A DNA stretch of 19,950 bases. Origin: JARRQB01 sp965368585 (GTDB lineage Bacteria; Pseudomonadota; Gammaproteobacteria; Chromatiales; Chromatiaceae). A program made the translations under genes and the position numbers. The stretch spans positions 1 to 19,950 of the forward strand of contig CBDUNM010000096.1 of NCBI GenBank assembly GCA_965368585.1, written 5' to 3'. The notes below the pieces were generated by a model that saw only the letters and a program-made list of their open reading frames with translations, made no database searches and was not told where the DNA came from. Below, in pieces: positions 1 through 7,283 of the stretch (its first letter is position 1; each line of letters opens with the position of its first letter).

Positions 1-621
1 ATCATGCCGGACAATCTGAGCGTCGAACGACGTGCCGCCATGCGCGCCTATGGTGCGCAGATCATCCTGGTGACGCGGGAACAGGGCATGGAGGGTGCCC
101 GCGATCTCGCCGACTCGATGGCGGCACGCGGTGACGGCATCGTGCTCGATCAGTTCGCCAACCTGGACAATCCGCGCGCCCACTATGAGACCACCGGGCC
201 GGAAATCTGGCGCGATACCGGCGGGCGGATCACGCACTTCGTCAGTGCCATGGGCACCACCGGCACCATTACGGGTACCGCCCGCTTCCTCAAGGAGCAG
301 CGCTCCGACGTGCAAATCGTCGGCGTGCAGCCGGCGGAAGGCGCCAGCATCCCGGGAATACGGCGCTGGCCGAGCGCATACTTGCCCGCGATCTATGATG
401 CCTCGTTGGTGGATCGTGAAATCGACGTGACGCAGGAAGCGGCGGAGACCATGACCCGGAGACTGGCGGCCGAGGAAGGTATTTTCTGCGGTATCTCCTC
501 CGGTGGCGCCGTCGTGGCAGCACTCGAACTCGCAGCCGAGGTGACGCAAGGCGTAATAGCGGTCATTATTTGCGACCGTGGCGACAGATATTTATCTACT
601 GGTGTTTTTCCATATAAATAA
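1..621 (+). CDS. cysM: Cysteine synthase B (O-acetylserine sulfhydrylase), 3' part only
   Basis: This is the C-terminal two thirds (about 206 residues) of a PLP-dependent cysteine synthase, which makes cysteine from O-acetylserine and a sulfur donor in the cytoplasm. The reading frame is open from base 1, so the start and the PLP lysine lie upstream of the window. Visible signatures are the phosphate-binding loop GTTGTITG (fragment residue about 83), the motif GISSGGA near residue 163, and the C-terminal ICDRGDRYLSTGVFP, which is characteristic of CysM rather than CysK. The end (STGVFPYK) matches the normal C-terminus, so the gene is not truncated on this side. The last 20 or so codons are strikingly AT-rich compared with the rest. 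The next gene starts 11 bases downstream. In Pseudomonas and relatives cysM precedes rlmD, as here with one gene between. Confidence 0.93.
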   Translation: MMPDNLSVERRAAMRAYGAQIILVTREQGMEGARDLADSMAARGDGIVLDQFANLDNPRAHYETTGPEIWRDTGGRITHFVSAMGTTGTITGTARFLKEQRSDVQIVGVQPAEGASIPGIRRWPSAYLPAIYDASLVDREIDVTQEAAETMTRRLAAEEGIFCGISSGGAVVAALELAAEVTQGVIAVIICDRGDRYLSTGVFPYK

Positions 622-632
622 ATTGGTTATAT

Positions 633-1370
633 ATGAAAATTACTGTGTTTTCTATATCCCTGGTGCCGGATACAGAGTTGGGTAGACATCTGTATAAACT
701 TGATAATTCAAATGAAAAAGATGTCGCTAAGATACTGTTTCATAAAAGAAAACAGGAAACGCGCAAGACCGAGGAATTGAGACTCGCCGTGCAACGCGTC
801 GCCGCGCTGACGCACCTGACGTACACCGGTGGCGAACCGACGTTGCGGACCCATACTGTCCCCGAGTACAACGAAGCTGACGTGCTGGCGGAGTTTTTCG
901 ATGCGGCAAAAAGCTCGAACACACTGGTTACCTGGAATGGCGCGCTGATCGATATCCCCCTGCTGCGCTATCGCGCCATGCATCTGCATCTGCGTGCGGC
1001 CCGGTTCTGGCGTCGAATCCAGACCGATGCGGCGTATCACCTGGACCTGGCGGGTGTGCTGTTCGGCGACAATCCGCGCGCGAAGACCGACCTGGAAGAA
1101 CTGGCGGTTTGCACGGGCCTGCCGGGATTGATGGAGGCACACGCGCTCGATCCGTGGAAGGCGCGCCAAGGCGGCGACTTCCAGGCGTTGCGGGCGCGAA
1201 CGGAACTGGAGGTGTTAAACCTGTATCTGTTGGCATTGCGCTTTTGGTTCGTCACGGGCCGTTACGCGCGAAAAGACATCAGGACGGCCGAATCCGAATT
1301 GCACCAATGGCTGGCGCAGGGGAAAACGCCGCACATGCGTGCGTTTCGCGAACGATGGCGGCGTGACTGA
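633..1370 (+). CDS. PolB-type 3'-5' exonuclease family protein (DNA_pol_B_exo2) with degenerate catalytic residues
   Basis: The 245-residue protein matches the predicted 3'-5' exonuclease family related to the exonuclease domain of DNA polymerase B. Supporting segments are the start VFxIxxVPD, TLVTWNGALIDIPLLRYRAM (about residues 97-116), the DLEELAVCTGLPG segment (about 153-165) and EVLNLYLLALRF (193-204). Family members normally read FDIETVPD at the start; here it is FSISLVPD, so the first catalytic Asp and Glu are both Ser (residues 7 and 9). The usual YCExDV of motif III reads RTELEV, replacing Tyr by Arg and Asp by Glu. Only Asp107 of motif II looks intact, so nuclease activity is doubtful. 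The first 45 codons are AT-rich, unlike the remainder. It ends in a 1-base overlap with rlmD, implying co-translation. The family is recognised from memory of its consensus; loss of activity is inference. Confidence 0.8.
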   Translation: MKITVFSISLVPDTELGRHLYKLDNSNEKDVAKILFHKRKQETRKTEELRLAVQRVAALTHLTYTGGEPTLRTHTVPEYNEADVLAEFFDAAKSSNTLVTWNGALIDIPLLRYRAMHLHLRAARFWRRIQTDAAYHLDLAGVLFGDNPRAKTDLEELAVCTGLPGLMEAHALDPWKARQGGDFQALRARTELEVLNLYLLALRFWFVTGRYARKDIRTAESELHQWLAQGKTPHMRAFRERWRRD

Positions 1371-2707
1371 TGGGGCGTCGCCGGCAGCGACTTCCCCCCG
1401 ACCCGGTTGTTGCTGAGATCGAGGGTTGGAGTGAGAAAGGGCGCGGCATAGCGCTTATTGCAGGCAAGGTGGTCTATGTGCACGGGGCCTTGCCCGGTGA
1501 AACAGTCCGGTTCCGCTACACGGGTCGCCGCCGGCGGTACGACGAGGGCGACGTGCTGGAGGTGATAAAACCCAGCCATGAACGGGTTCATCCGCGCTGC
1601 GCGCATTTCGGGTACTGCGGGGGCTGCAGCCTGCAGCATATGGACCCGGTTGCTCAAGTAAGGCGAAAAGAGCAGTCGCTGCTGGAGACCCTGGAGCGCC
1701 TCGGAGGAATCCGGCCGCAACAGGTGTACCGCCCGTTGGTCAACGAAGCGCCCTGGGGTTATCGGCGCAAGGCGCGATTGGGCGTCAAGTTCGTGCCCCA
1801 GAAAGGACGGGTGTTGGTCGGGTTTCGCGAGCGTTGCTCGAGTTTTGTGGCCGATATGCAAGAATGTCACGTGCTCCATCCCCGGGTGTCCGCTCTGTTG
1901 GGCGAATTCAGCGCTCTGGTGGCCGGATTCTCGAATGCGCGTGAAGTACCACAGATCGAAGTGGCCATGGACGATGAGCGCCTGGCCCTTATATTTCGAT
2001 TTCTTTATCAACCGACGGCGCCCGATCTGCAAGCCCTGCTGGGCTTCGCGGAACGCAACGACGCGGCGGTGTATGTCCAGACCGGCGGTATGGATACGGT
2101 GGCGCCTGTCGGTCTCGCTGCCGACCTGCGATATACGTTGCCGGATTTCGCCTTGACTCTGTCTTTTTTGCCGACCGATTTCACTCAGGTCAATTCGGAT
2201 ATCAACCGGCAGATGGTGGGCCGGGCGATCCAGTTGCTGGAGTTGTCAGGCGGTGACCAGGCGATCGATCTGTTTTGCGGAATCGGTAATTTCACCCTGG
2301 CGATGGCGCGGCAGGCGGGGACGGTCGTCGGCGTTGAGGGTGAGTCGGGTCTGGTGCGCCGGGCACGCGACAATGCGTTGCGCAACGACATCTCGAATGC
2401 GGAGTTTTTCACCGCGGATTTATACGGCTCACTGAACGCCGAGCCGTGGTTGTCGCGGCAATTCGCCAAGGCCCTCATCGACCCGCCCAGGAGCGGCGCG
2501 GCCCAAGTCCTGCCGTACTTGCCAAAGCTCGGCGTGCAGCGCATTGTGTATGTGTCCTGTTATCCCGGCACACTGGCCCGAGATGCCGTTGAACTGGTCA
2601 GTGCGCACGGCTATCGGTTGCTCGGCGCAGGGATCATGGACATGTTTCCGCATACGTCGCATGTCGAATCAATCGCAGTTTTCGAGAGGGTAGAGGATGG
2701 GCACTGA
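1370..2707 (+). CDS. rlmD: 23S rRNA (uracil-C5)-methyltransferase RlmD/RumA
   Basis: The 445-residue protein has the full layout of the RlmD family, which methylates U1939 of 23S rRNA (E. coli numbering) using S-adenosylmethionine. An N-terminal TRAM-like domain (about 10-70) is followed by the 4Fe-4S cysteines Cys77, Cys83 and Cys86 (RCAHFGYCGGCSLQHM), with a fourth in MQECHVL near residue 165. The C-terminal Rossmann domain carries FTQVNSDINRQM, DLFCGIGNFTLAMA, the DPPRSG motif and the catalytic cysteine in VYVSCYPGTLARD (near residue 398). FPHTSHVESIAVFER is the usual C-terminus. Length is normal. The ATG overlaps the stop of the exonuclease homologue (TGATG) and the 3' end overlaps the CYTH gene by 11 bases, so expression is probably operonic. 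A 23S target is inferred from the family; the related RlmC and TrmA are shorter or lack the cluster arrangement. Confidence 0.95.
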   Translation: MGRRRQRLPPDPVVAEIEGWSEKGRGIALIAGKVVYVHGALPGETVRFRYTGRRRRYDEGDVLEVIKPSHERVHPRCAHFGYCGGCSLQHMDPVAQVRRKEQSLLETLERLGGIRPQQVYRPLVNEAPWGYRRKARLGVKFVPQKGRVLVGFRERCSSFVADMQECHVLHPRVSALLGEFSALVAGFSNAREVPQIEVAMDDERLALIFRFLYQPTAPDLQALLGFAERNDAAVYVQTGGMDTVAPVGLAADLRYTLPDFALTLSFLPTDFTQVNSDINRQMVGRAIQLLELSGGDQAIDLFCGIGNFTLAMARQAGTVVGVEGESGLVRRARDNALRNDISNAEFFTADLYGSLNAEPWLSRQFAKALIDPPRSGAAQVLPYLPKLGVQRIVYVSCYPGTLARDAVELVSAHGYRLLGAGIMDMFPHTSHVESIAVFERVEDGH

Positions 2708-3164
2708 AATCGAACGCAAGTTTTTACTAAAATCGGACAGCTGGCGAGATGAAGTCGAGCTCAGTCAGCGCATGACGCAGGGCTATCTGGCCCGCTCCCC
2801 CAGTTCGACAGTGCGGATTCGAATTGCCGGTGACAACGCCGAACTCAACATTAAGAGCACCCAGGACGGCATTCATCGCATGGAGTTCGAGTACCCCATT
2901 CCACTCGATGACGCGGAAGAACTGTTGCAGCACGTCGCGTTGAAACCCCTGATCGACAAGGTCAGGCACGTTGTGCGCCGCGGTGACCACGAGTGGGAGA
3001 TCGACGAATTTCGCGGCGATAATGAAGGTTTGATCGTGGCTGAGATCGAACTGAACTCTGTCGACGAGCAGTTCGGCAAACCGGCCTGGTTGGGAGAAGA
3101 GGTTTCGGAAGACCTTCGCTACTACAACAGTAACCTGAGCGAGCGTCCCTACAACACCTGGTGA
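2697..3164 (+). CDS. CYTH domain protein (triphosphate tunnel metalloenzyme)
   Basis: A 155-residue protein beginning MGTEIERKFLL, which contains the ExExK signature of the CYTH / triphosphate tunnel metalloenzyme superfamily. The family folds as a beta-tunnel and hydrolyses inorganic triphosphate or other phosphorylated substrates with divalent metal; bacterial single-domain members are often tripolyphosphatases. Alternating charged beta-strand segments follow (TVRIRIAGDNAELNIKS, MEFEYPIP, VRHVVRRGDHEWEIDEF, GLIVAEIELNS) and supply the Arg, Lys and Glu residues expected inside the tunnel. The length matches single-domain family members. The ATG is preceded by GAGAGGG about 6 bases upstream and lies inside the rlmD 3' end. 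The stop overlaps the GTG of the next gene by 4 bases. The exact substrate cannot be told from sequence. Confidence 0.9.
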   Translation: MGTEIERKFLLKSDSWRDEVELSQRMTQGYLARSPSSTVRIRIAGDNAELNIKSTQDGIHRMEFEYPIPLDDAEELLQHVALKPLIDKVRHVVRRGDHEWEIDEFRGDNEGLIVAEIELNSVDEQFGKPAWLGEEVSEDLRYYNSNLSERPYNTW

Positions 3165-4645
3165 AACCCGGCGTCGTCTGGCTGGCCCTGGTCTGTCTGA
3201 CGGCAGGGTGCGGCGAACGCCCGGTCGAAGGCGTGCGAATGGCTCTGGCGACCATGCCGACGTCGCTCGACCCACGCATCGCCGCCGATGCCGCGTCGAC
3301 CCGAATCAACCGTCTGCTCTACGAATCCTTGACAGAGTTTGATGATGGCAGCAGGCCCACGCCGGCCCTCGCCGGTTGGGAACAGCTGGCGCCGGACCAC
3401 TACCGCTTCCATTTGTCGACCGTGCGCGGCTCCTTCCCCGATGGGCGCCAGCCCGATGCCAACGACGTTGCCGCGACCTATAAAAGCATACTCGATCCCG
3501 CGACGGCTTCGCCGCATCGCGGCACCTTGGCGCACATTGCACGGATTGAGGTGTTGTCTGCCGAGACCGTCGATTTCCATTTGAGCCGGGACGATTATCT
3601 GTTCCCCGGTTACCTTGCCATCGGTATCCTCCCGGTCGAGCGGCTCCGGGCAGGTCACGATTTCAACCGCGAGCCTTGGGGTAGCGGGGAGTTTCGCTTC
3701 GTGCAACGACCCAGCGACGCGCAAATCGAGCTGAGGCGCCGGTCGGACGGAGCGAAGTTCGTGTTCGTGCACGTCGCGGACCCGACGGTGCGCGCACTGA
3801 AGCTGCTGCATGGTGAGATAGATCTCCTGCAGAACGACATGCCCGCCGAACTGACTGCCTATCTTGAAAAGCAACCTGCGCTGACCGCGGTGAAGGCGCC
3901 GGGGATCACCTTTGCCTATATCGGTTTCAATCTGGACGACCCGGTTTCCGGAAATCTGCTGTTGCGTCGCGCCGTCGCGCACGCGATTGATCGCAGCAGC
4001 ATCGTTCGTTACCTTTTTGCGGACAATGCACGTCTGGCGCAGTCCATACTTCCACCCGAACACTGGGCGGGGGTGAAAGATCAGCAGGGGTATGCGTTCG
4101 ACCCCGATCGGGCTAAGGCACTGGTGCGCGAGCTGGGTTTCGACGTAAGTCGCCCGCTGCGCATCGAATATAAAACGTCCAGCGATGCGTTTCGTCTGCG
4201 TGTGGCGGCGGCCTTGCAGGCGCAGCTGGCCGCCGTAGGCATCGACATGTCGATACGCAGTTACGATTGGGGAACCTTTTTCGGCGACATCAAAGGAGGA
4301 CGTTTTCAGATGTACAGCCTGGCCTGGGTCGGTGTCGAGAGCCCCGACGTCTTTCGTTACGTCTTCCACAGCGCTTCGCTGCCGCCGAAAGGCGCAAACC
4401 GGGGAAGGTACCGCTCCGCCGGTGTGGACGCACTGATCGATGCCGCGGAGTCCGGCTCCACCGAAACCGCACGCGTTACTGCGTTTCAGGCGATTCAGAA
4501 ACGGGTGCACCAGGACCTGGTATATGTCCCCTTGTGGTACGAAGGACACGTCGCGGTGCTGGGCGAGCGCATCTCGGGATATCGCCTCGGCCGCCGCGGC
4601 GACTACGACGCGCTGCGCGACGTCAGAATACTGACCGGCCCGTGA
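3161..4645 (+). CDS. Oligopeptide-type ABC transporter solute-binding lipoprotein (SBP_bac_5)
   Basis: A 494-residue extracytoplasmic binding protein of the DppA/OppA/MppA family. A short signal peptide ends in the lipobox LTAGC with Cys17 as the lipidated residue, so the mature protein is membrane anchored. The N-terminal lobe starts with the family pattern MPTSLDPRIAADAASTRINRLLYESL. Later come a GFNLDD..NLLLRRAVAHAIDRSSIV segment and FDPDRAKALVRELGF, both typical of SBP_bac_5. The GTG start overlaps the CYTH stop (GTGA), and its own stop overlaps the next GTG, so it is translationally coupled on both sides. Two permease genes lie just downstream, but no ATPase gene does. The ligand is unknown; the adjacent YkuD enzyme and nearby nagZ make a cell-wall peptide a reasonable but unproven guess. 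Confidence 0.9.
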   Translation: MKPGVVWLALVCLTAGCGERPVEGVRMALATMPTSLDPRIAADAASTRINRLLYESLTEFDDGSRPTPALAGWEQLAPDHYRFHLSTVRGSFPDGRQPDANDVAATYKSILDPATASPHRGTLAHIARIEVLSAETVDFHLSRDDYLFPGYLAIGILPVERLRAGHDFNREPWGSGEFRFVQRPSDAQIELRRRSDGAKFVFVHVADPTVRALKLLHGEIDLLQNDMPAELTAYLEKQPALTAVKAPGITFAYIGFNLDDPVSGNLLLRRAVAHAIDRSSIVRYLFADNARLAQSILPPEHWAGVKDQQGYAFDPDRAKALVRELGFDVSRPLRIEYKTSSDAFRLRVAAALQAQLAAVGIDMSIRSYDWGTFFGDIKGGRFQMYSLAWVGVESPDVFRYVFHSASLPPKGANRGRYRSAGVDALIDAAESGSTETARVTAFQAIQKRVHQDLVYVPLWYEGHVAVLGERISGYRLGRRGDYDALRDVRILTGP

Positions 4646-5118
4646 GGATCGTTGTCGACAGCGCGTCACAGGAACTCATCCTGACGTCGGACCGGGGCAC
4701 AGTGCTTGAACGCTACGCTGTTTCGACGGCCTTGCTTGGCCTGGGGGAGCAACACGGCAGCGGCTGTACGCCGCGGGGAAGGCACACGATCAGAATGAAG
4801 CTCGGCTCGGGCTGTCCCGAAAATACGGTGTTCGTAGCTCGCCGCCCGACCGGAGAGATCTATACCGCGGAACTGGCCCGTGCCTATCCCGATCGGGACT
4901 GGATACTGACCCGGATACTCTGGTTGACCGGTTGCGAAGTCGGGCGCAATCGGGGAGGCACGGTCGATACGCTGCGCCGCTATATCTATCTCCACGGTTG
5001 CCCGGACTGCGAACCCATGGGCGTGCCTCGATCGCACGGATGCGTGCGCATGCGCAACCGGGATATCGTTGCCTTGTTCGACCGGGTCGTGCCGGGCACG
5101 CCCGTGTCGATCGAGTAG
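4642..5118 (+). CDS. YkuD-fold L,D-transpeptidase/L,D-carboxypeptidase without signal peptide
   Basis: The 158-residue protein starts at GTG 4642, overlapping the upstream stop by 4 bases. The frame stays open further upstream, but that would lie wholly inside the binding-protein gene. The C-terminal half carries the YkuD active site: HGC at 118-120, then SHGCVRM with Ser131, His132, Gly133, the catalytic Cys134 and Arg136. The N-terminus (RIVVDSASQELILTSD) is the first YkuD strand pair, with no hydrophobic signal or membrane segment, so the enzyme should be cytoplasmic. Most YkuD enzymes are periplasmic cross-linkers. Cytoplasmic members such as ElsL of Acinetobacter baumannii are L,D-carboxypeptidases that trim murein tetrapeptides during recycling. 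That role is the favoured inference here, given the peptide-importer genes on both sides and nagZ 2.2 kb downstream. Other Cys residues nearby (CPDC) are unusual. Confidence 0.88.
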   Translation: MRIVVDSASQELILTSDRGTVLERYAVSTALLGLGEQHGSGCTPRGRHTIRMKLGSGCPENTVFVARRPTGEIYTAELARAYPDRDWILTRILWLTGCEVGRNRGGTVDTLRRYIYLHGCPDCEPMGVPRSHGCVRMRNRDIVALFDRVVPGTPVSIE

Positions 5119-5124
5119 CTGCGC

Positions 5125-6039
5125 GTGCTTGTGCGTCTGTTCGATACCCTGATCGTGCTGTTGGGCGTAAGCGTGCTGGTATTTTCGTTGCTGCATCTGA
5201 TCCCGGGCGACCCGGTTGAGGTGATGTTGGGGGAGAGTGCGCGGGCCGCGGACAAGGCGGCACTGCGCGAGGCGCTGGGGCTGAACAAACCCGTTCTGGC
5301 CCAGCTGGCTGACGACATGGCCGGTCTGTCGCGATTGGATCTCGGGATTTCACTGCACTCGAAGCGGCCCGTAGCGGCGCTGCTGGCGGAACGCCTGCCC
5401 GCGACACTTGTGCTGGGCGGTCTGGCGTTCGTGTTTGCGCTGCTGTTGTCGGTCCCATTGGGGGTGGTGGCGGCAATGTATCGCGGCCGCTGGCCGGCCG
5501 GCTTGGCTTCCGGGTTTGCCATCATCGGCTTGTCGATTCCCAATTTCTGGCTCGGGCCCCTGTTGATACTGCTGTTCTCGGTCCACTTGGGCTGGACGCC
5601 GGTCAGCGGTTCCGAAGGGTTCGTCAGCCTGGTATTACCCACCGTGACACTCGGATTGTCCCTGGCCGCGTTGAACACCCGCATGGTGCGCAGCAGCCTG
5701 CTCGACGTTCTCAACGAAGACTACGTGCGCACCGCCCGTGCCAAGGGGCGCAGCGTGTCGGCCGCATTGTGGCTGCATGCCTTGCCCAATGCGGCCCTGC
5801 CGGTGCTGACGCTGCTGGGCTTGCAGTTGGGCGGGTTGCTGGCGGGGACGGTCATTACGGAAATCGTCTTTGCCTGGCCCGGAATCGGCAGTCTGTTGGT
5901 CGATGCCATCCGCCAGCGCGACTACCCGGTGGTGCAGGGGTGCGTGCTGCTGATCAGCTTCACGTATGTCGTCCTCAATGCCCTGGTAGACCTGCTGTAC
6001 GGCGTTATCGACCCGCGCGTGCGCGTATCCGGACCATGA
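5125..6039 (+). CDS. Peptide ABC transporter permease, DppB/OppB type
   Basis: The 304-residue inner-membrane protein has the layout of the first permease of dipeptide/oligopeptide importers. An N-terminal membrane span (about 7-27) leads into the family signature LLHLIPGDPVEVMLG. A periplasmic segment then contains ALREALGLNKPVLAQL, and several membrane spans follow. The cytoplasmic EAA-type loop reads VRTARAKGRSVSAALWLHALPNA and is followed by GLLAGTVITEIVFAWPGIG and a C-terminal span ending near RVRVSGP. It starts at GTG 5125, 6 bases after the YkuD gene; a second GTG at 5131 is possible and no strong ribosome site is visible. Its stop overlaps the next permease ATG (ATGA). The substrate cannot be told from permease sequence alone. 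Confidence 0.92.
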   Translation: MLVRLFDTLIVLLGVSVLVFSLLHLIPGDPVEVMLGESARAADKAALREALGLNKPVLAQLADDMAGLSRLDLGISLHSKRPVAALLAERLPATLVLGGLAFVFALLLSVPLGVVAAMYRGRWPAGLASGFAIIGLSIPNFWLGPLLILLFSVHLGWTPVSGSEGFVSLVLPTVTLGLSLAALNTRMVRSSLLDVLNEDYVRTARAKGRSVSAALWLHALPNAALPVLTLLGLQLGGLLAGTVITEIVFAWPGIGSLLVDAIRQRDYPVVQGCVLLISFTYVVLNALVDLLYGVIDPRVRVSGP

Positions 6040-6842
6040 TGATCCGATGGTCCGTTGCGGTGCTGTCGTGCTGGGTGCTGGTCGCGGTACTGGCGCCCTG
6101 GTTGAGCGGTGACGCGTACTCGGTCAATCTGGCGGAGCTGCTCGCCGCGCCCGACCGGACGTCGTGGCTGGGGAGGGACGAGCTGGGTCGTCCGGTGCTT
6201 GGGCGGTTAATTGCGGGTGCGCAGGCCTCGTTGACGGTCGCGTTTTGCGTCGTGACGATAGCCGCGTCGATCGGCGTCGGCATCGGCTTGGTGGCCGGTT
6301 ACTTCGGCGGCTGGGTGGACCGGGTACTGGCTCGCTCGATCGACGTATTTCTCGCCTTTCCCGGCATACTGCTGGCCATTGCCATCGCGGCAGTTCTGGG
6401 GCCCGGGTTGATCAACACGGTCATCGCCCTGGCGACCATGGGTTGGGTCGGTTTTGCACGCTTGGCGCGGGGACAAGCCCTCGGTTTACGCGGCCGCGAA
6501 CACGTCACCGCGGCGCTGGCGCTGGGGTGCGGTCACCCGCGGATCCTGAGGGTGCATTTGTTGCCCCTGCTCGCCGGGCCGGTCATCGTCGAGGCCTCGT
6601 TCGGCGTGGCGAACGTGGTGATCGCCGAAGCAGGGTTGTCGTTTCTCGGATTGGGTGTGCAGCCGCCTGATACGTCCTGGGGCAGCATGATACGCGACGG
6701 CGTCCGCTATATGCTGGTGGCGCCGCATCTCGTGCTGGCGCCCGGCATGGCGCTCTGCGCCGTAGTGTTTGCCGCGAATCTGCTGGGCGACTACCTTAGG
6801 GATCGCCTGGACGTGCGCCTTACTGCACGTAATAGCTCGTAA
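6036..6842 (+). CDS. Peptide ABC transporter permease, DppC/OppC type
   Basis: A 268-residue inner-membrane protein, the second permease of the importer. The chosen start is ATG 6036, overlapping the previous stop. A longer reading frame from 5769 exists but would lie inside the preceding gene. Features include an N-terminal span (about 5-23), the DppC signature WLGRDELGRPVLGRLIAGAQASL, several further membrane spans and the EAA loop (FARLARGQALGLRGREHVTAALALG). The characteristic IAEAGLSFLGLGVQPPDTSWG follows near residue 200-220. The N-terminal cytoplasmic extension seen in many DppC proteins is short. The last 23 bases overlap the convergent FliL-like gene. No dppD/dppF-type ATPase genes follow, so energising subunits must be encoded elsewhere. 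Confidence 0.92.
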   Translation: MMIRWSVAVLSCWVLVAVLAPWLSGDAYSVNLAELLAAPDRTSWLGRDELGRPVLGRLIAGAQASLTVAFCVVTIAASIGVGIGLVAGYFGGWVDRVLARSIDVFLAFPGILLAIAIAAVLGPGLINTVIALATMGWVGFARLARGQALGLRGREHVTAALALGCGHPRILRVHLLPLLAGPVIVEASFGVANVVIAEAGLSFLGLGVQPPDTSWGSMIRDGVRYMLVAPHLVLAPGMALCAVVFAANLLGDYLRDRLDVRLTARNSS

Positions 6843-7209
6843 AATAGAGTTCGTCGATCAGCGGCTTGCCGGTTTTCTTTTGCAGTACCCACTGGAGGGC
6901 CGCACGCGCGCGTTTGCGCAGCGCTTCCTTACCGGCCGGCGACATCAGCCGGCCGCCGTCTTCGTCGGCGAACATCATCAGGAGTTCGTGACGCAGAGCG
7001 GGGGAGTGCAGCTGGATGTTTTCCAGTTCGTCCGGTTGTTTGGTCATCAGCTGGACATCGCAGCGAATATATTTGGCGTCGCCGTTGACGTTGGAAACAA
7101 GCGACGGCTTGAGATCGAAGTAGGTGATTTGCGCGCCGTCGTCTCCGGCGAACGCGGCAGCGGCGAAAAAACACCCTAGGATCACCAATACGTGAAAAGG
7201 CTTGAGCAT
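6820..7209 (-). CDS. FliL-like secreted protein
   Basis: The 129-residue protein has a cleavable-looking signal peptide (MLKPFHVLVILGCFFAAAAFA, cut near residue 21). The remaining domain resembles the periplasmic part of FliL, the flagellar basal-body-associated protein. Matching segments are YFDLKPSLVSNVNG, RCDVQLMT, HSPALRHELLMMFADEDG and a C-terminal GKPLIDELYFTSYYVQ, which corresponds to the FliL C-terminus. True FliL has an uncleaved N-terminal anchor and sits in a flagellar operon; neither holds here, so this is more likely a stand-alone FliL-domain protein. A good ribosome site (AGGAAAC) lies 4 bases before the ATG. The gene is convergent with, and overlaps by 23 bases, the DppC-type permease, and is divergent from nagZ. 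Function unknown. Confidence 0.82.
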   Translation of the reverse strand: MLKPFHVLVILGCFFAAAAFAGDDGAQITYFDLKPSLVSNVNGDAKYIRCDVQLMTKQPDELENIQLHSPALRHELLMMFADEDGGRLMSPAGKEALRKRARAALQWVLQKKTGKPLIDELYFTSYYVQ

Positions 7210-7283
7210 ATTTGTTTCCTGTCTGGTATAAATCCGAAGATTGTCGAGGACTTTTTACCCACGGGTGGCGGCTGAACAAAGCT

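Noticed and set aside
4267..4641. Upstream extension of the YkuD reading frame
   Set aside because: It would lie inside the binding-protein gene and encodes an Arg-rich non-domain sequence; the coupled GTG at 4642 begins the YkuD fold.
3149..4669. Minus-strand open frame of 506 codons
   Set aside because: It is exactly antisense to the binding-protein gene, has no motif or ribosome site and is a codon-bias shadow.
5769..6035. Upstream extension of the DppC-type permease frame
   Set aside because: It is out of frame within the DppB-type permease gene and the product has no membrane segment; ATG 6036 fits the family.
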